Below are positions 30,525 to 37,443 of a stretch of 64,000 nucleotides of DNA, piece after piece. Position numbers and translations under genes: made by a program. How positions within the stretch are numbered: position 1 is the first letter of the stretch; each line of letters begins with the position of its first letter. Source of the stretch: Microbacterium sp. W4I20 (lineage in GTDB: Bacteria > Actinomycetota > Actinomycetes > Actinomycetales > Microbacteriaceae); NCBI RefSeq assembly GCF_030816505.1, contig NZ_JAUSYB010000001.1, positions 682,001-746,000 of the forward strand, in the 5' to 3' direction. The notes beneath the pieces were generated by a model that made no database searches, was not told the DNA's origin, and saw nothing but the letters and a program-made list of their open reading frames with translations.

Positions 30525-31100
30525 ATGACCACTTCCAGCACCTCCCGCACCTACGGCTACGTCCGCGTCAGCACCCGTCGCCAGACGGTCGATCAGCAGA
30601 TGGATGCGCTCCTCGCCGCGGGTGTGCCCGCCGACAACATCTATGGCGACGTCATCTCGGGAGCCAAATGGGACCGGGACGGACTGTCTGACCTTCGCAA
30701 GCTCCTGCGTTCGGGAGACACGCTCGTCGTCGTCGCTCTCGACCGGCTGGGGCGCTCACTTTCAGAAATGGTGAAGCTCCTCGATTGGATTGTTTCGGAG
30801 GGCATCGAGCTTCGCTCCCTGCGTGAGGGAATCGACCTCACAACCCCCACGGGTCGGATGCTCGCCGGTATCTTCGCCAGCTTGGCCGAGTATGAGCGCG
30901 CACTTATCCTGGAGCGCGCAGAGGCCGCACGCGATGCAGCTCGCGCCCGTGGCCGTCAACTTGGACGCCCGAAATCGATGGATGCCGAGAAGATCGAAAC
31001 CGCGCGAGCCCTCCTCGCCTCCGGCATCTCCCGCGTGCAGGTGGCCAAGCGCGTGGGTGTTTCTCGCGCCGCGCTCTACCGTGAGATTCCGGTCGTTTGA
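30525..31100 (+). CDS. small serine recombinase (resolvase/invertase family)
   Basis: 191 aa. Catalytic serine S16 in TYGYVRVSTRRQ, DRLGRS at residues 73-78 with the active-site arginines, and the arm helix EYERALILERAEA before the helix-turn-helix at about residues 150-187. It cuts and rejoins DNA at short res sites, for resolution or inversion. Its neighbourhood lacks a transposase, so it may act on the element itself, for example to resolve dimers. Confidence 0.92.
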   Translation: MTTSSTSRTYGYVRVSTRRQTVDQQMDALLAAGVPADNIYGDVISGAKWDRDGLSDLRKLLRSGDTLVVVALDRLGRSLSEMVKLLDWIVSEGIELRSLREGIDLTTPTGRMLAGIFASLAEYERALILERAEAARDAARARGRQLGRPKSMDAEKIETARALLASGISRVQVAKRVGVSRAALYREIPVV

Positions 31101-31114
31101 CCCGTTGTTCGATA

Positions 31115-31139
31115 GTTATCCGGACGCTCCCCGGATAAC
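31115..31139. terminator. hairpin between the recombinase and Abi-like gene
   Basis: GTTATCCGG (31115-31123) and CCGGATAAC (31131-31139) form a perfect 9-bp stem with a 7-base loop between two convergent genes. No T-run follows, so it is a weak terminator or a protein site rather than a classical one. Confidence 0.5.
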
Positions 31140-31160
31140 GTGCGTGGAGCCCTCTGCGGC

Positions 31161-32030
31161 CTACGGCGTAGACGCGCTGATGTCCTGGACGGTTGGTGTC
31201 TGCGCGACCCTCGGGACAGAGTCCACGAAGCTCACTGTGGCGGCTGACGTGGTTCCAGCGTCGAAGTGGCTGGTGAACTCCAGATCGGAATCTTCTATCG
31301 CTGAGTACCACTTCTGTCCGTACCCGTGTCCATTCAAGAACAACTTGATGCCGGTTGCGGTGACGCGAAAAACGAAGAACGCGCGTTGCGCATCGAAGGC
31401 TCTTCCCTTGGTGTAGCTGACTACCCTGCTCAGGTAATCCCCGTCTCCATGCGACATCTCGGTTAGGCAGTCTTCTCGTTCTAGCCCGTACGCAGCCTCA
31501 TACAGGCGGTGGAGGTGAGCGTCCTCCTTCAGCGGCCAATCCAATGAATCGAACAGGCCTTCGACGTCAACCACGAAGTGTCGGGTAGTCCAATCCCACA
31601 ACGTGTGTAGGCCGTCAGCGATGACTCGCGCGCGAACACCGCTGTACAACACATAGTGCAGCCTCAGTTGGTCGGCAGACATTCGCCCGACGAGAGCCGC
31701 CCATGAAACTCCCGCGTCGTTTTCGCCGTCATTGGACCGGCCAGAGGCGAGGACGCCGCTCAGGTACTCAGCGACGAACTCATCATCGGACCACTGAGCT
31801 TTCTCGAACACCGCGGCAGCGACCCGAAGCGGCACGGCACCGGGGCTCTCCAAGTTAGTCTTCTTCTCGCCACGCTGGGCGATGCGTTCCACTCGGCGTC
31901 GGTACCGTTTGACCAGATTCTGCGCCGACTCCTCTGCGACTGGGCCTAGCCACTTGTTGAGAAGACCGCCCGCCGACTTGCTAAGTTCTCCGACCGCGCC
32001 CACGGCAGCAGTGGCAATTGGATCGACCAT
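31161..32030 (-). CDS. Abi-alpha-like (DUF4393) putative abortive infection protein
   Basis: 289 aa from the ATG at 32030 (MVDPIATAAVGAVGELSKSA). An N-terminal amphipathic or hydrophobic segment leads to AVPLRVAAAVFEKAQWSDDEFVAEYLSGVLAS and the WAALVGRMSADQLRLHYVLYS segment, which is the shape of Abi-alpha/DUF4393 proteins (P-L-x-V...D-x-E-L...W-A-x-L-L-A). These are linked to phage defence or cell suicide, but experimental data are limited. Assignment rests on my pattern recognition. The gene is lower in GC than the flanks. Confidence 0.65.
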   Translation of the reverse strand: MVDPIATAAVGAVGELSKSAGGLLNKWLGPVAEESAQNLVKRYRRRVERIAQRGEKKTNLESPGAVPLRVAAAVFEKAQWSDDEFVAEYLSGVLASGRSNDGENDAGVSWAALVGRMSADQLRLHYVLYSGVRARVIADGLHTLWDWTTRHFVVDVEGLFDSLDWPLKEDAHLHRLYEAAYGLEREDCLTEMSHGDGDYLSRVVSYTKGRAFDAQRAFFVFRVTATGIKLFLNGHGYGQKWYSAIEDSDLEFTSHFDAGTTSAATVSFVDSVPRVAQTPTVQDISASTP

Positions 32031-32151
32031 GCAGGCACCATATCGCGATCCTCCGACAAATTCGGAGCAAGGGTTTACCTCCCAGTTGCGCCAGGCGTAA
32101 CACGGATAGGTGCGCTCCGAAATACGGGGACTACCTGGAAGGAACCCGACC

Positions 32152-32607
32152 ATGGACACTAACGACAAGACCCGGGAAATCCGACTTCGCCGCGCAGCTC
32201 AGCGCCAGGGGCTGAGCCTGCACAAATCCCGGAGCCGCGACCCCCGCGCCATCGGTCACGGCCTCTTCCACATCGCTGATGGGAACAACACCGCCGTCGC
32301 CGGACACGGACTCACGGGCCACGAGATGAGCCTCGATGACGTGGAGGTATACCTGGCCGACGCGCAGGACTTCGATGTCCATTTTGAGAACTTCACCGGC
32401 CACGCCGAGCTGGAGCAGACGCGCCCCTTCTTGTGGTGGCAGGAACACTACCGCCTGGGCAATCGCACCTTCTCCGGCTGGATGCTTGCCGAACCCGCCG
32501 ATTCACCTCGGGACCACTTCATCGGCGCTGGCCGCTGTGATCTCGCCTACGCGGCACTGAAGGCGCGCGCCGTGCTGAGCCAGTGGGCCGAGGACAGCGG
32601 CCGTTGA
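32152..32607 (+). CDS. protein of unknown function
   Basis: 151 aa from the ATG at 32152 with AAGGAA before it. Starts MDTNDKTREIRLRRAAQRQG, which is basic. LSLHKSRSRDPRAIGHGLFHIAD resembles a short actinobacterial hypothetical family, followed by a domain with FLWWQEHYRLGNRTFSGWML. Function unknown. Convergent with the RelA/SpoT gene, with only 24 bp between. Confidence 0.6.
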   Translation: MDTNDKTREIRLRRAAQRQGLSLHKSRSRDPRAIGHGLFHIADGNNTAVAGHGLTGHEMSLDDVEVYLADAQDFDVHFENFTGHAELEQTRPFLWWQEHYRLGNRTFSGWMLAEPADSPRDHFIGAGRCDLAYAALKARAVLSQWAEDSGR

Positions 32608-32631
32608 TCTAACCGAGACTAGATATCCGCG

Positions 32632-33618
32632 CTACTCCGTGAGAACGATGTTGAAGGAGTCGCATGTTTTTCGCACGATGTCCTCAAGGTCGGTGTCTCG
32701 GATCGCGTCCAAAAGGAGACTCTCGCGATGAGTTGCCCGCTCCAGGACCGCGAGCACTTCAGGCTGAGTCGACAACCAGTCGCGACTGTCGATGTAAGAA
32801 TCAGCACCTGGTTGATGCGCGCGCAACTGTGTGGCGAGACTCGTTGCTTCGTTCAGATAACTATCAATCAGTTCGACGAAGCGCGGCTTCTCGTCCTCTG
32901 CGTAGGCCTCCCACAGGATTGTGATGATGTCTAGATCGGTCGGAGCTCCGCCTGGCTCGCTGAGAAGCGCCTCGTACTGGTCATCCAGATACTCGACGGC
33001 TCTAGCTAGCTCGTATGCAGGCAATGACTCCCTCTTCTTGAACATCCGCTGAACTTCATCATCGAAGATTTCAACAACAGCAGTGAGACGGTGGATCACG
33101 CGGGTGATGCGGCGAGGCGGTGTGATAAGCCCCTTGTACAGGAGCTTATGCGAGACCACCGACCAAGCATCCTGCGAGCGAGTACGTATCTGAACCTCGC
33201 ACAGGATCGGCCCCCCGACCGCATCCTTCGAGACACCGTCATCAACCGTCACGTGCGTACCGGCGTAGAAGAGCCTGTCGACATCCCCTGACTTCACCTC
33301 TGTGACGCAACTGGCCCAGCCGTATGCCTCCAATGCGCGGCGCGCGGCCTTGCAGTCTCGCTTAGTGGAGCAGATGACCCGGACTCCCACCTTGTCGGTG
33401 ATCGATTCCCACTCACGGACCACGCCGGGTGTCTTGCTCAGTTTGCGTATCAAGCTCCGGGCGGCCTTCACGCGCGACGTGACGTAGTGCTCGCCCGCCA
33501 CGGGGCCGACGATCTCTCGGACTTGTTTTCGGTACGCCCTATCTGCTTCCGTCAACATCGGGAGTGAGTCCGTGTAAATCTTCGCCGGAGAAGTCTGCGC
33601 GGCGCTCTTATCCGTCAC
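32632..33618 (-). CDS. RelA/SpoT-domain (alarmone synthetase-like) protein
   Basis: 328 aa. The synthetase core is at about residues 40-165: SRVKAARSLIRKLSK (S48, R49, K51), ITDKVGVRVIC with D75, YAGTHVTV with Y118 and H122 in the G-loop position, and EVQIRTRSQDAW with E141, Q143 and R145. The key catalytic residues of (p)ppGpp synthetases are therefore present, but hydrolase and TGS/ACT domains are missing. About 160 further residues form a helical C-terminal domain. It is translated from an ATGA overlap with the NA37-like gene. Similar stand-alone enzymes act as toxins that make alarmones or modify tRNA. Confidence 0.82.
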   Translation of the reverse strand: MTDKSAAQTSPAKIYTDSLPMLTEADRAYRKQVREIVGPVAGEHYVTSRVKAARSLIRKLSKTPGVVREWESITDKVGVRVICSTKRDCKAARRALEAYGWASCVTEVKSGDVDRLFYAGTHVTVDDGVSKDAVGGPILCEVQIRTRSQDAWSVVSHKLLYKGLITPPRRITRVIHRLTAVVEIFDDEVQRMFKKRESLPAYELARAVEYLDDQYEALLSEPGGAPTDLDIITILWEAYAEDEKPRFVELIDSYLNEATSLATQLRAHQPGADSYIDSRDWLSTQPEVLAVLERATHRESLLLDAIRDTDLEDIVRKTCDSFNIVLTE

Positions 33619-34640
33619 CGCGGCCCCTTCGAGAGGTCGTAGCTCTCGGGGTTGTCATTGATGACGATACTGGTTTCGGTGACTTCGACGATGCCCGCAT
33701 CTATTGCGCTGGAGCTTGCCTGGACGATCACCCCATGCCCCGTGCGTACCCGCAGCCCTCCGATGGAGCTTGACACGAGTGTCGTGTCCTTGCGAAATTC
33801 GTTGGCAAGCACCTGATGCGGTATCAACGCTCTCAGTTCGTCCCGGTCCTCCCGGTCGATGAAGTCACGAACGAAGCCCGAGACGTTCAAGTTCGGTGTG
33901 GGACTCTCGAGTACCGCCGCAACTGCGCCCCCGTAGCGAAGCTTCTTCTCATCGGAAAGTGAGGGGGACTTGAGGAAGCGACCCACGCTCTTTACAAAAT
34001 CTTCCGTCAGCTTCTCGGCCTGGTGCACCAGTTCGAACCCGAGGTACCCGTCAAGGAAGTAATCGGCGTAGCCCTGTCCGTTCTGGCGGTCGACCATGAG
34101 ACCCATCAGACGCTGGGTCGTTGGGTTGATCCATAGAAGTGCGATCTTGTACACCTGGGCGGCGCGTCCCAAGATCAGTTCGTCAAGGTGCTCAACCTCG
34201 AAAGAAATCACGCCGTCCGCATCGACCGACTGTCTCAGACGAACGCCTTCTTGGTGTTCGGCCTTCATTATCACCAAACGATCAATGGAGTCCGCGCGGG
34301 CGAGCGAGCAGAGGAAGACGCCCGCTGAAGCTGACCCGCCCTGCGATGCATGAAGGTGTTCCGCCATGCTCTGCGAGGCTGTCTCAAGTTGAGAGTGATC
34401 GAGCAGAACCGAGCGAGCCAAGTCCGGGATTGGGCTTCCTAGGTCGGTGTTGTAGACGATCTCGCGACCCTTCGCGAAGGATGGCTGAAGCATCTCCTCA
34501 CGGATAAACCGATCCGTCTGAGGATTGAGAGTCGTTGGGTCCTGAGACAGCACAACCCTCGCACCGCCGTCAATGAATTTCCCCCGCGGGACTTCGTGGA
34601 TCATCGTCGAGACAAGCGTGATTGGTGGAACAGTCGGCAT
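33615..34640 (-). CDS. NA37/NdpA-like nucleoid-associated protein
   Basis: 341 aa from the ATG at 34640 with GGAGGGG upstream; an in-frame longer start at 34802 has no support. It resembles the 37-kDa nucleoid-associated (YejK/NdpA, PF04245) family: an N-terminal alpha/beta region, YKIALLWINPTTQRLMGLMVDRQ..., and GYADYFLDGYLGFELV, with a C-terminal domain. Homologues bind DNA or the nucleoid. It overlaps the RelA/SpoT gene by 4 bp and lies first, so the two are probably one functional pair. Which partner is toxin and which is control or sensor is unknown. Confidence 0.75.
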   Translation of the reverse strand: MPTVPPITLVSTMIHEVPRGKFIDGGARVVLSQDPTTLNPQTDRFIREEMLQPSFAKGREIVYNTDLGSPIPDLARSVLLDHSQLETASQSMAEHLHASQGGSASAGVFLCSLARADSIDRLVIMKAEHQEGVRLRQSVDADGVISFEVEHLDELILGRAAQVYKIALLWINPTTQRLMGLMVDRQNGQGYADYFLDGYLGFELVHQAEKLTEDFVKSVGRFLKSPSLSDEKKLRYGGAVAAVLESPTPNLNVSGFVRDFIDREDRDELRALIPHQVLANEFRKDTTLVSSSIGGLRVRTGHGVIVQASSSAIDAGIVEVTETSIVINDNPESYDLSKGPR

Positions 34641-34811
34641 CTTCGCCCCTCCATGCGTATGCGAGCATGCTACCCAGGCCCGGCCAACCCACTGCGACCA
34701 ACATCCGGCCCGAACCGATGCACCCGCGTCCCTGGAGCATACTGGCCGTACACCAGAACCTGGCTCTGCCACTGATCCTTGTGACGTTCGCGCAGTCTCC
34801 ACCGTTGTGAT

Positions 34812-34832
34812 CGCTTCGCCTTCTGCGAAGCG
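34812..34832. repeat. perfect hairpin upstream of the NA37-RelA operon
   Basis: CGCTTCGC and GCGAAGCG flank a 5-base loop. It lies about 170 bp upstream of the NA37-like start, in the divergent region shared with the lipoprotein remnant. Could be a small terminator or a binding site. Confidence 0.4.
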
Positions 34833-34942
34833 GCGCAGCTAGAACTGCGGCAAGAGATGGTGCCGCTTCGCGACTTGGGCGCGGCATCTGGGCTGTGTGC
34901 TCGTCCCTGCTGGGGTGCCAGTCCAGCAGCCATACTGATGAG

Positions 34943-35324
34943 ATGAGACGAGCTGCGGTCGCCGTTGCACTGTTCTTGCTGTCCATTGCCGGACTGGCGG
35001 GGTTGCAGTGCGATCCCCGCGGTCACACCCGCATGTGACGACGCAATGGTCGCCGCCGAGCAGGAGACGGGCGAGAACGAGACCGCTATCCTTGCCACCC
35101 TCGATGAGTGCGCGGACGCGGAGGACTGGATCGTTGGCTTGCAGGCCCGCCCCACAGCGGGCTCGTTCACCTCGTACACCAGGGCTGAGGCAATTGACTT
35201 CTTGGACCTCGCATGCATCCGACGCATCGACGCAGCCGTGTGCATCGACGCCGCAGAACGGGGACATCTCACGTTCGAGTTAGACGATCCACGTCTTCCT
35301 GATCTGCAGGTGCCACACCCCTGA
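34943..35324 (+). pseudogene. lipoprotein gene with a single-base frameshift
   Basis: From the ATG at 34943 the first 20 codons encode a signal peptide (MRRAAVAVALFLLSIAG). Reading frame 1 then hits a TGA at about 35036, while a second frame is open to 35324. Removing one base in the TTG at about 35002 restores LAGC, a perfect lipobox, followed by SAIPAVTPACDDAMVAAEQE and a cysteine-containing domain. The mature part has four more cysteines. This is either a frameshift mutation or a sequencing error; the intact product would be about 126 aa. Confidence 0.7.
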
Positions 35325-35349
35325 AGAAACTCGCAGCGATACTTGCGAA

Positions 35350-35613
35350 TCACTGATAGGTCTTGTGAACGTGCCAGCCATCCTCGCCCTTGTAGACGTC
35401 GAAAACGAACGTCACCCCGTCTTCGTCGGTCCCCTGAAATCGCCAGCCATACAGGCCATGATGAGCTTCGCCGGGAGTCACTGACCACGACGAGTGCCTC
35501 AGCCGCGTCGGAGTGTCCGAGACGCGCCAGCGTCGGCCCGCAAAGACCATCCGAGTAGGGACGTCGTCCGTCATCCAGAGGGTTGCGGCGTGGTCGACTG
35601 TCGGCGTGCTCAT
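35350..35613 (-). CDS. small protein of unknown function, possibly DUF6504-like
   Basis: 87 aa (MSTPTVDHAATLWMTDDVPT). RMVFAGRRWRVSDTP...GWRFQGTDEDGVTFVFDVYKGEDGWHVHKTY has the shape of a small beta-barrel (repeated RxWRV, GWRF, FVFDV, WHV strands). DUF6504 is a loose suggestion. Convergent with the preceding pseudogene. Confidence 0.5.
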   Translation of the reverse strand: MSTPTVDHAATLWMTDDVPTRMVFAGRRWRVSDTPTRLRHSSWSVTPGEAHHGLYGWRFQGTDEDGVTFVFDVYKGEDGWHVHKTYQ

Positions 35614-35633
35614 GGGTTAAGACCATAGAACAG

Positions 35634-35661
35634 ATGTTCGAATCTTGCTACCCTCGAACAT
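35634..35661. promoter_or_regulatory. inverted repeat ATGTTCGA-N12-TCGAACAT
   Basis: Two perfect 8-bp inverted arms just upstream of the next gene's likely start. The half site TCGAAC is also the LexA half site seen before recA, but here the arms face the other way, so LexA binding is not supported. A regulatory protein of the element is more likely. Confidence 0.45.
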
Positions 35662-35675
35662 GCCGGGAAGGTGAG

Positions 35676-36029
35676 GTGCGGCGTGTGGGTGCAGGGGATC
35701 GACTGAAGTACTCGAACGACATTCGCGCTCAGCGCGCCGCGGTCATTGCAGCCGCGAAGCGTGGGCCGCTCCAGTCGCTCTCGGATCGAGAACTGGCGCT
35801 GAGGGAGACGCCAGTCACCATCTACCCACATGCACTACAGCGAACAGTGCGAGCGTGGGTTCGATTCGGAGCTGAGGCCGTCCGGGTGGACGCGAGGCTC
35901 GTGCGTTCGACGCCGACCGCCGCAGGAATCGAGTTTCGAGCCGAGGGACAGACGTTTCGGTGCTGGGTCTGGGGCAATGCCATTCAGCTCGCCGACCATG
36001 AAGGCGTGAGTTCACTCTCGCCGACCTGA
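35676..36029 (+). CDS. protein of unknown function
   Basis: About 117 aa from a GTG at 35676 after GAAGG; the GTG at 35685 is also possible. Visible: KYSNDIRAQRAAVIAAAKRG, LSDRELALRETPVTIYPHALQRTVRAWVRFGAEAVRV and FRCWVWGNAIQLAD. Small basic protein, no family recognised. Confidence 0.5.
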   Translation: MRRVGAGDRLKYSNDIRAQRAAVIAAAKRGPLQSLSDRELALRETPVTIYPHALQRTVRAWVRFGAEAVRVDARLVRSTPTAAGIEFRAEGQTFRCWVWGNAIQLADHEGVSSLSPT

Positions 36030-36543
36030 ACCGCTGCCGCTGGCCGACGACGATAAGTTACTGCCTTCCGCCGCGCGAGTTTCCCCAGAGACCCGCACGG
36101 CGGAAGGGTAGAGCTTGGATGCGGTGAGTCCCCAGGAACCGCATCACTGCCGCTCTGGGACGAAGAGTAGCCTCTGCTCTCCGCGTGCGTCTAGATGAAG
36201 ACGGTGTACAAGAATCGGCGCACGTGTCCAGCGGCCTGCCGCCGCATCCCTTCACGCCGCGACAGGCCGCCAGTGTTGCGGAGGCTCAGCCGCGCCGTCC
36301 CCAGACGCGCGACCCCATCCGCAGCGACCGACCTTATGCCGACACGCGCGAGGAGTGAAAGGGGTACCGATATATCGCTCATTTCGGTATGTTGACGCCT
36401 AGATCGCAGAAAGCAGCGATCTACCGGGCCGGTGAAGTCCCCAGCAACACCGGCAGGTGGCCCCGAGGGTTCCCCAGACCTGCCGGGGCCACCGCCCACT
36501 CTGATAGCTCGCTGACGCGGGCACACGAACCCCAAGCGAAGCC
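36030..36543. other. no convincing gene; repeat-rich spacer
   Basis: About 500 bp with only short, weakly coding frames. It contains competing inverted repeats: CGGCAGGT/ACCTGCCG (36451-36458 and 36478-36485) overlap GGTGGCCCC/GGGGCCACC (36456-36464 and 36485-36493). Only one stem can form at a time. It may encode a small RNA, an attenuator or part of an origin. Confidence 0.4.
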
Positions 36544-36828
36544 ATGCCCACCGATGAGCACCCCGTAGGCCCGACGCAGCAAGATCGCGACGTGCTCATC
36601 CGCCATCTCGACGAGCTAATCGACCGCGATTGGGTCTGCGAAGCGAACACGTTTGAGTATGTCGGTGATGGTCCGCTGTGGATACTAGTGACCGTCGACG
36701 ACGGCATCGTGTCAGTGCACCATCGGGAGTCCGAGGGAGAGGACCTTCGGGTCTCGCACTTCATCGGTTACCAACTGGTGGAAAAGGCTGTGGCATTCAC
36801 GAATAGACTCCGTGGCTCCCCGTCGTAG
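36544..36828 (+). CDS. small acidic protein of unknown function
   Basis: 94 aa (MPTDEHPVGPTQQDRDVLIR). Acidic, with HLDELIDRDWVCEANTFEYVGDGPLWILVTVDDGIVSVHHR. The composition is like DNA-mimic antirestriction or immunity proteins, but there is no specific motif. Confidence 0.5.
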   Translation: MPTDEHPVGPTQQDRDVLIRHLDELIDRDWVCEANTFEYVGDGPLWILVTVDDGIVSVHHRESEGEDLRVSHFIGYQLVEKAVAFTNRLRGSPS

Positions 36829-36866
36829 CGGCGAGCCAGGTCGCCTCACGCGCGCTGATTCATGCT

Positions 36867-37220
36867 TTACGGATTCGCTTCGTCGCCTTCCTGGGACGCA
36901 GCAGCGGCAGCAATAGCAGCCTTGCGCCGCAGGTACGACTCGTGATGTTGAACGCGCCTGCGCTCCCGGCGCTTCTTCTCCTCGGCAGAGAGCGACGTGG
37001 CCCCGGCCTGGCGCTCCGCCTCCAGTATCACCGCGGCGGATGCAGCCTTTGCGATCTCGATGGCGTACTCCGGGTCCTGCCGGAAGGCGACATCAGCGAG
37101 TTTCCACAGATGACGCATGCGCGCATGCATCCGTGCCTCGGGGTCGATCTCGATCTCCCCGTTCGCGATCATCTCGTCGAGGTCGGCGGGCGTGTCCATG
37201 CCGTCCGTGTTAGGTCGCAT
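36867..37220 (-). CDS. small helical protein of unknown function
   Basis: 117 aa from the ATG at 37220 (MRPNTDGMDTPADLDEMI). Helical and charged; ends in a basic coiled-coil-like region (SAEEKKRRERRRVQHHESYLRRK) followed by poly-alanine. Overlaps the excisionase-like gene by 11 bp, so it is coupled to it. Could bind DNA. Confidence 0.5.
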   Translation of the reverse strand: MRPNTDGMDTPADLDEMIANGEIEIDPEARMHARMRHLWKLADVAFRQDPEYAIEIAKAASAAVILEAERQAGATSLSAEEKKRRERRRVQHHESYLRRKAAIAAAAASQEGDEANP

Positions 37221-37407
37221 CGCGCTCTCCAGCTCGGAGCCACGCATCGACATCGGACTGCCGGTAGCGGATGCGCCCACCCGCGTGGATGAAGCGCGGA
37301 CCAGTCCCCCGATATCGGAGCTGGGCAAGCGCAGGAACCGACCGACCGAGATAGGTGGAGACCTCGCGCGGCGTGAGTAGTCGGGAGCCCCCGTTATTGT
37401 TCGTCAT
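37210..37407 (-). CDS. excisionase-like (MerR-type HTH) protein
   Basis: 65 aa (MTNNNGGSRLLTPREVSTYLG). The segment LLTPREVSTYLGRSVPALAQLRYRGTGPRFIHAGGRIRYRQSDVDAWL is a winged-helix of the Xis/DNA-binding excisionase type. It starts 36 bp from the divergent integrase, so the two promoters overlap, a typical integration/excision control switch. Confidence 0.85.
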   Translation of the reverse strand: MTNNNGGSRLLTPREVSTYLGRSVPALAQLRYRGTGPRFIHAGGRIRYRQSDVDAWLRAGERDAT

Positions 37408-37443
37408 ATCCGTGATACGCCCCCGATGCGCGAGAGAGCAAGG

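Noticed and set aside
33615..34802. Longer start of the NA37-like protein at 34802
   Set aside because: The extra 54 codons have low-complexity sequence and no ribosome site; GGAGGGG precedes the ATG at 34640.
35634..35661. LexA box in the element
   Set aside because: The arms face outward with a 12-bp spacer, opposite to TCGAAC-N4-GTTCGA.
36191..36535. Possible gene in the spacer (114 codons, minus)
   Set aside because: No ribosome site or recognisable protein, and it runs through the competing hairpins.
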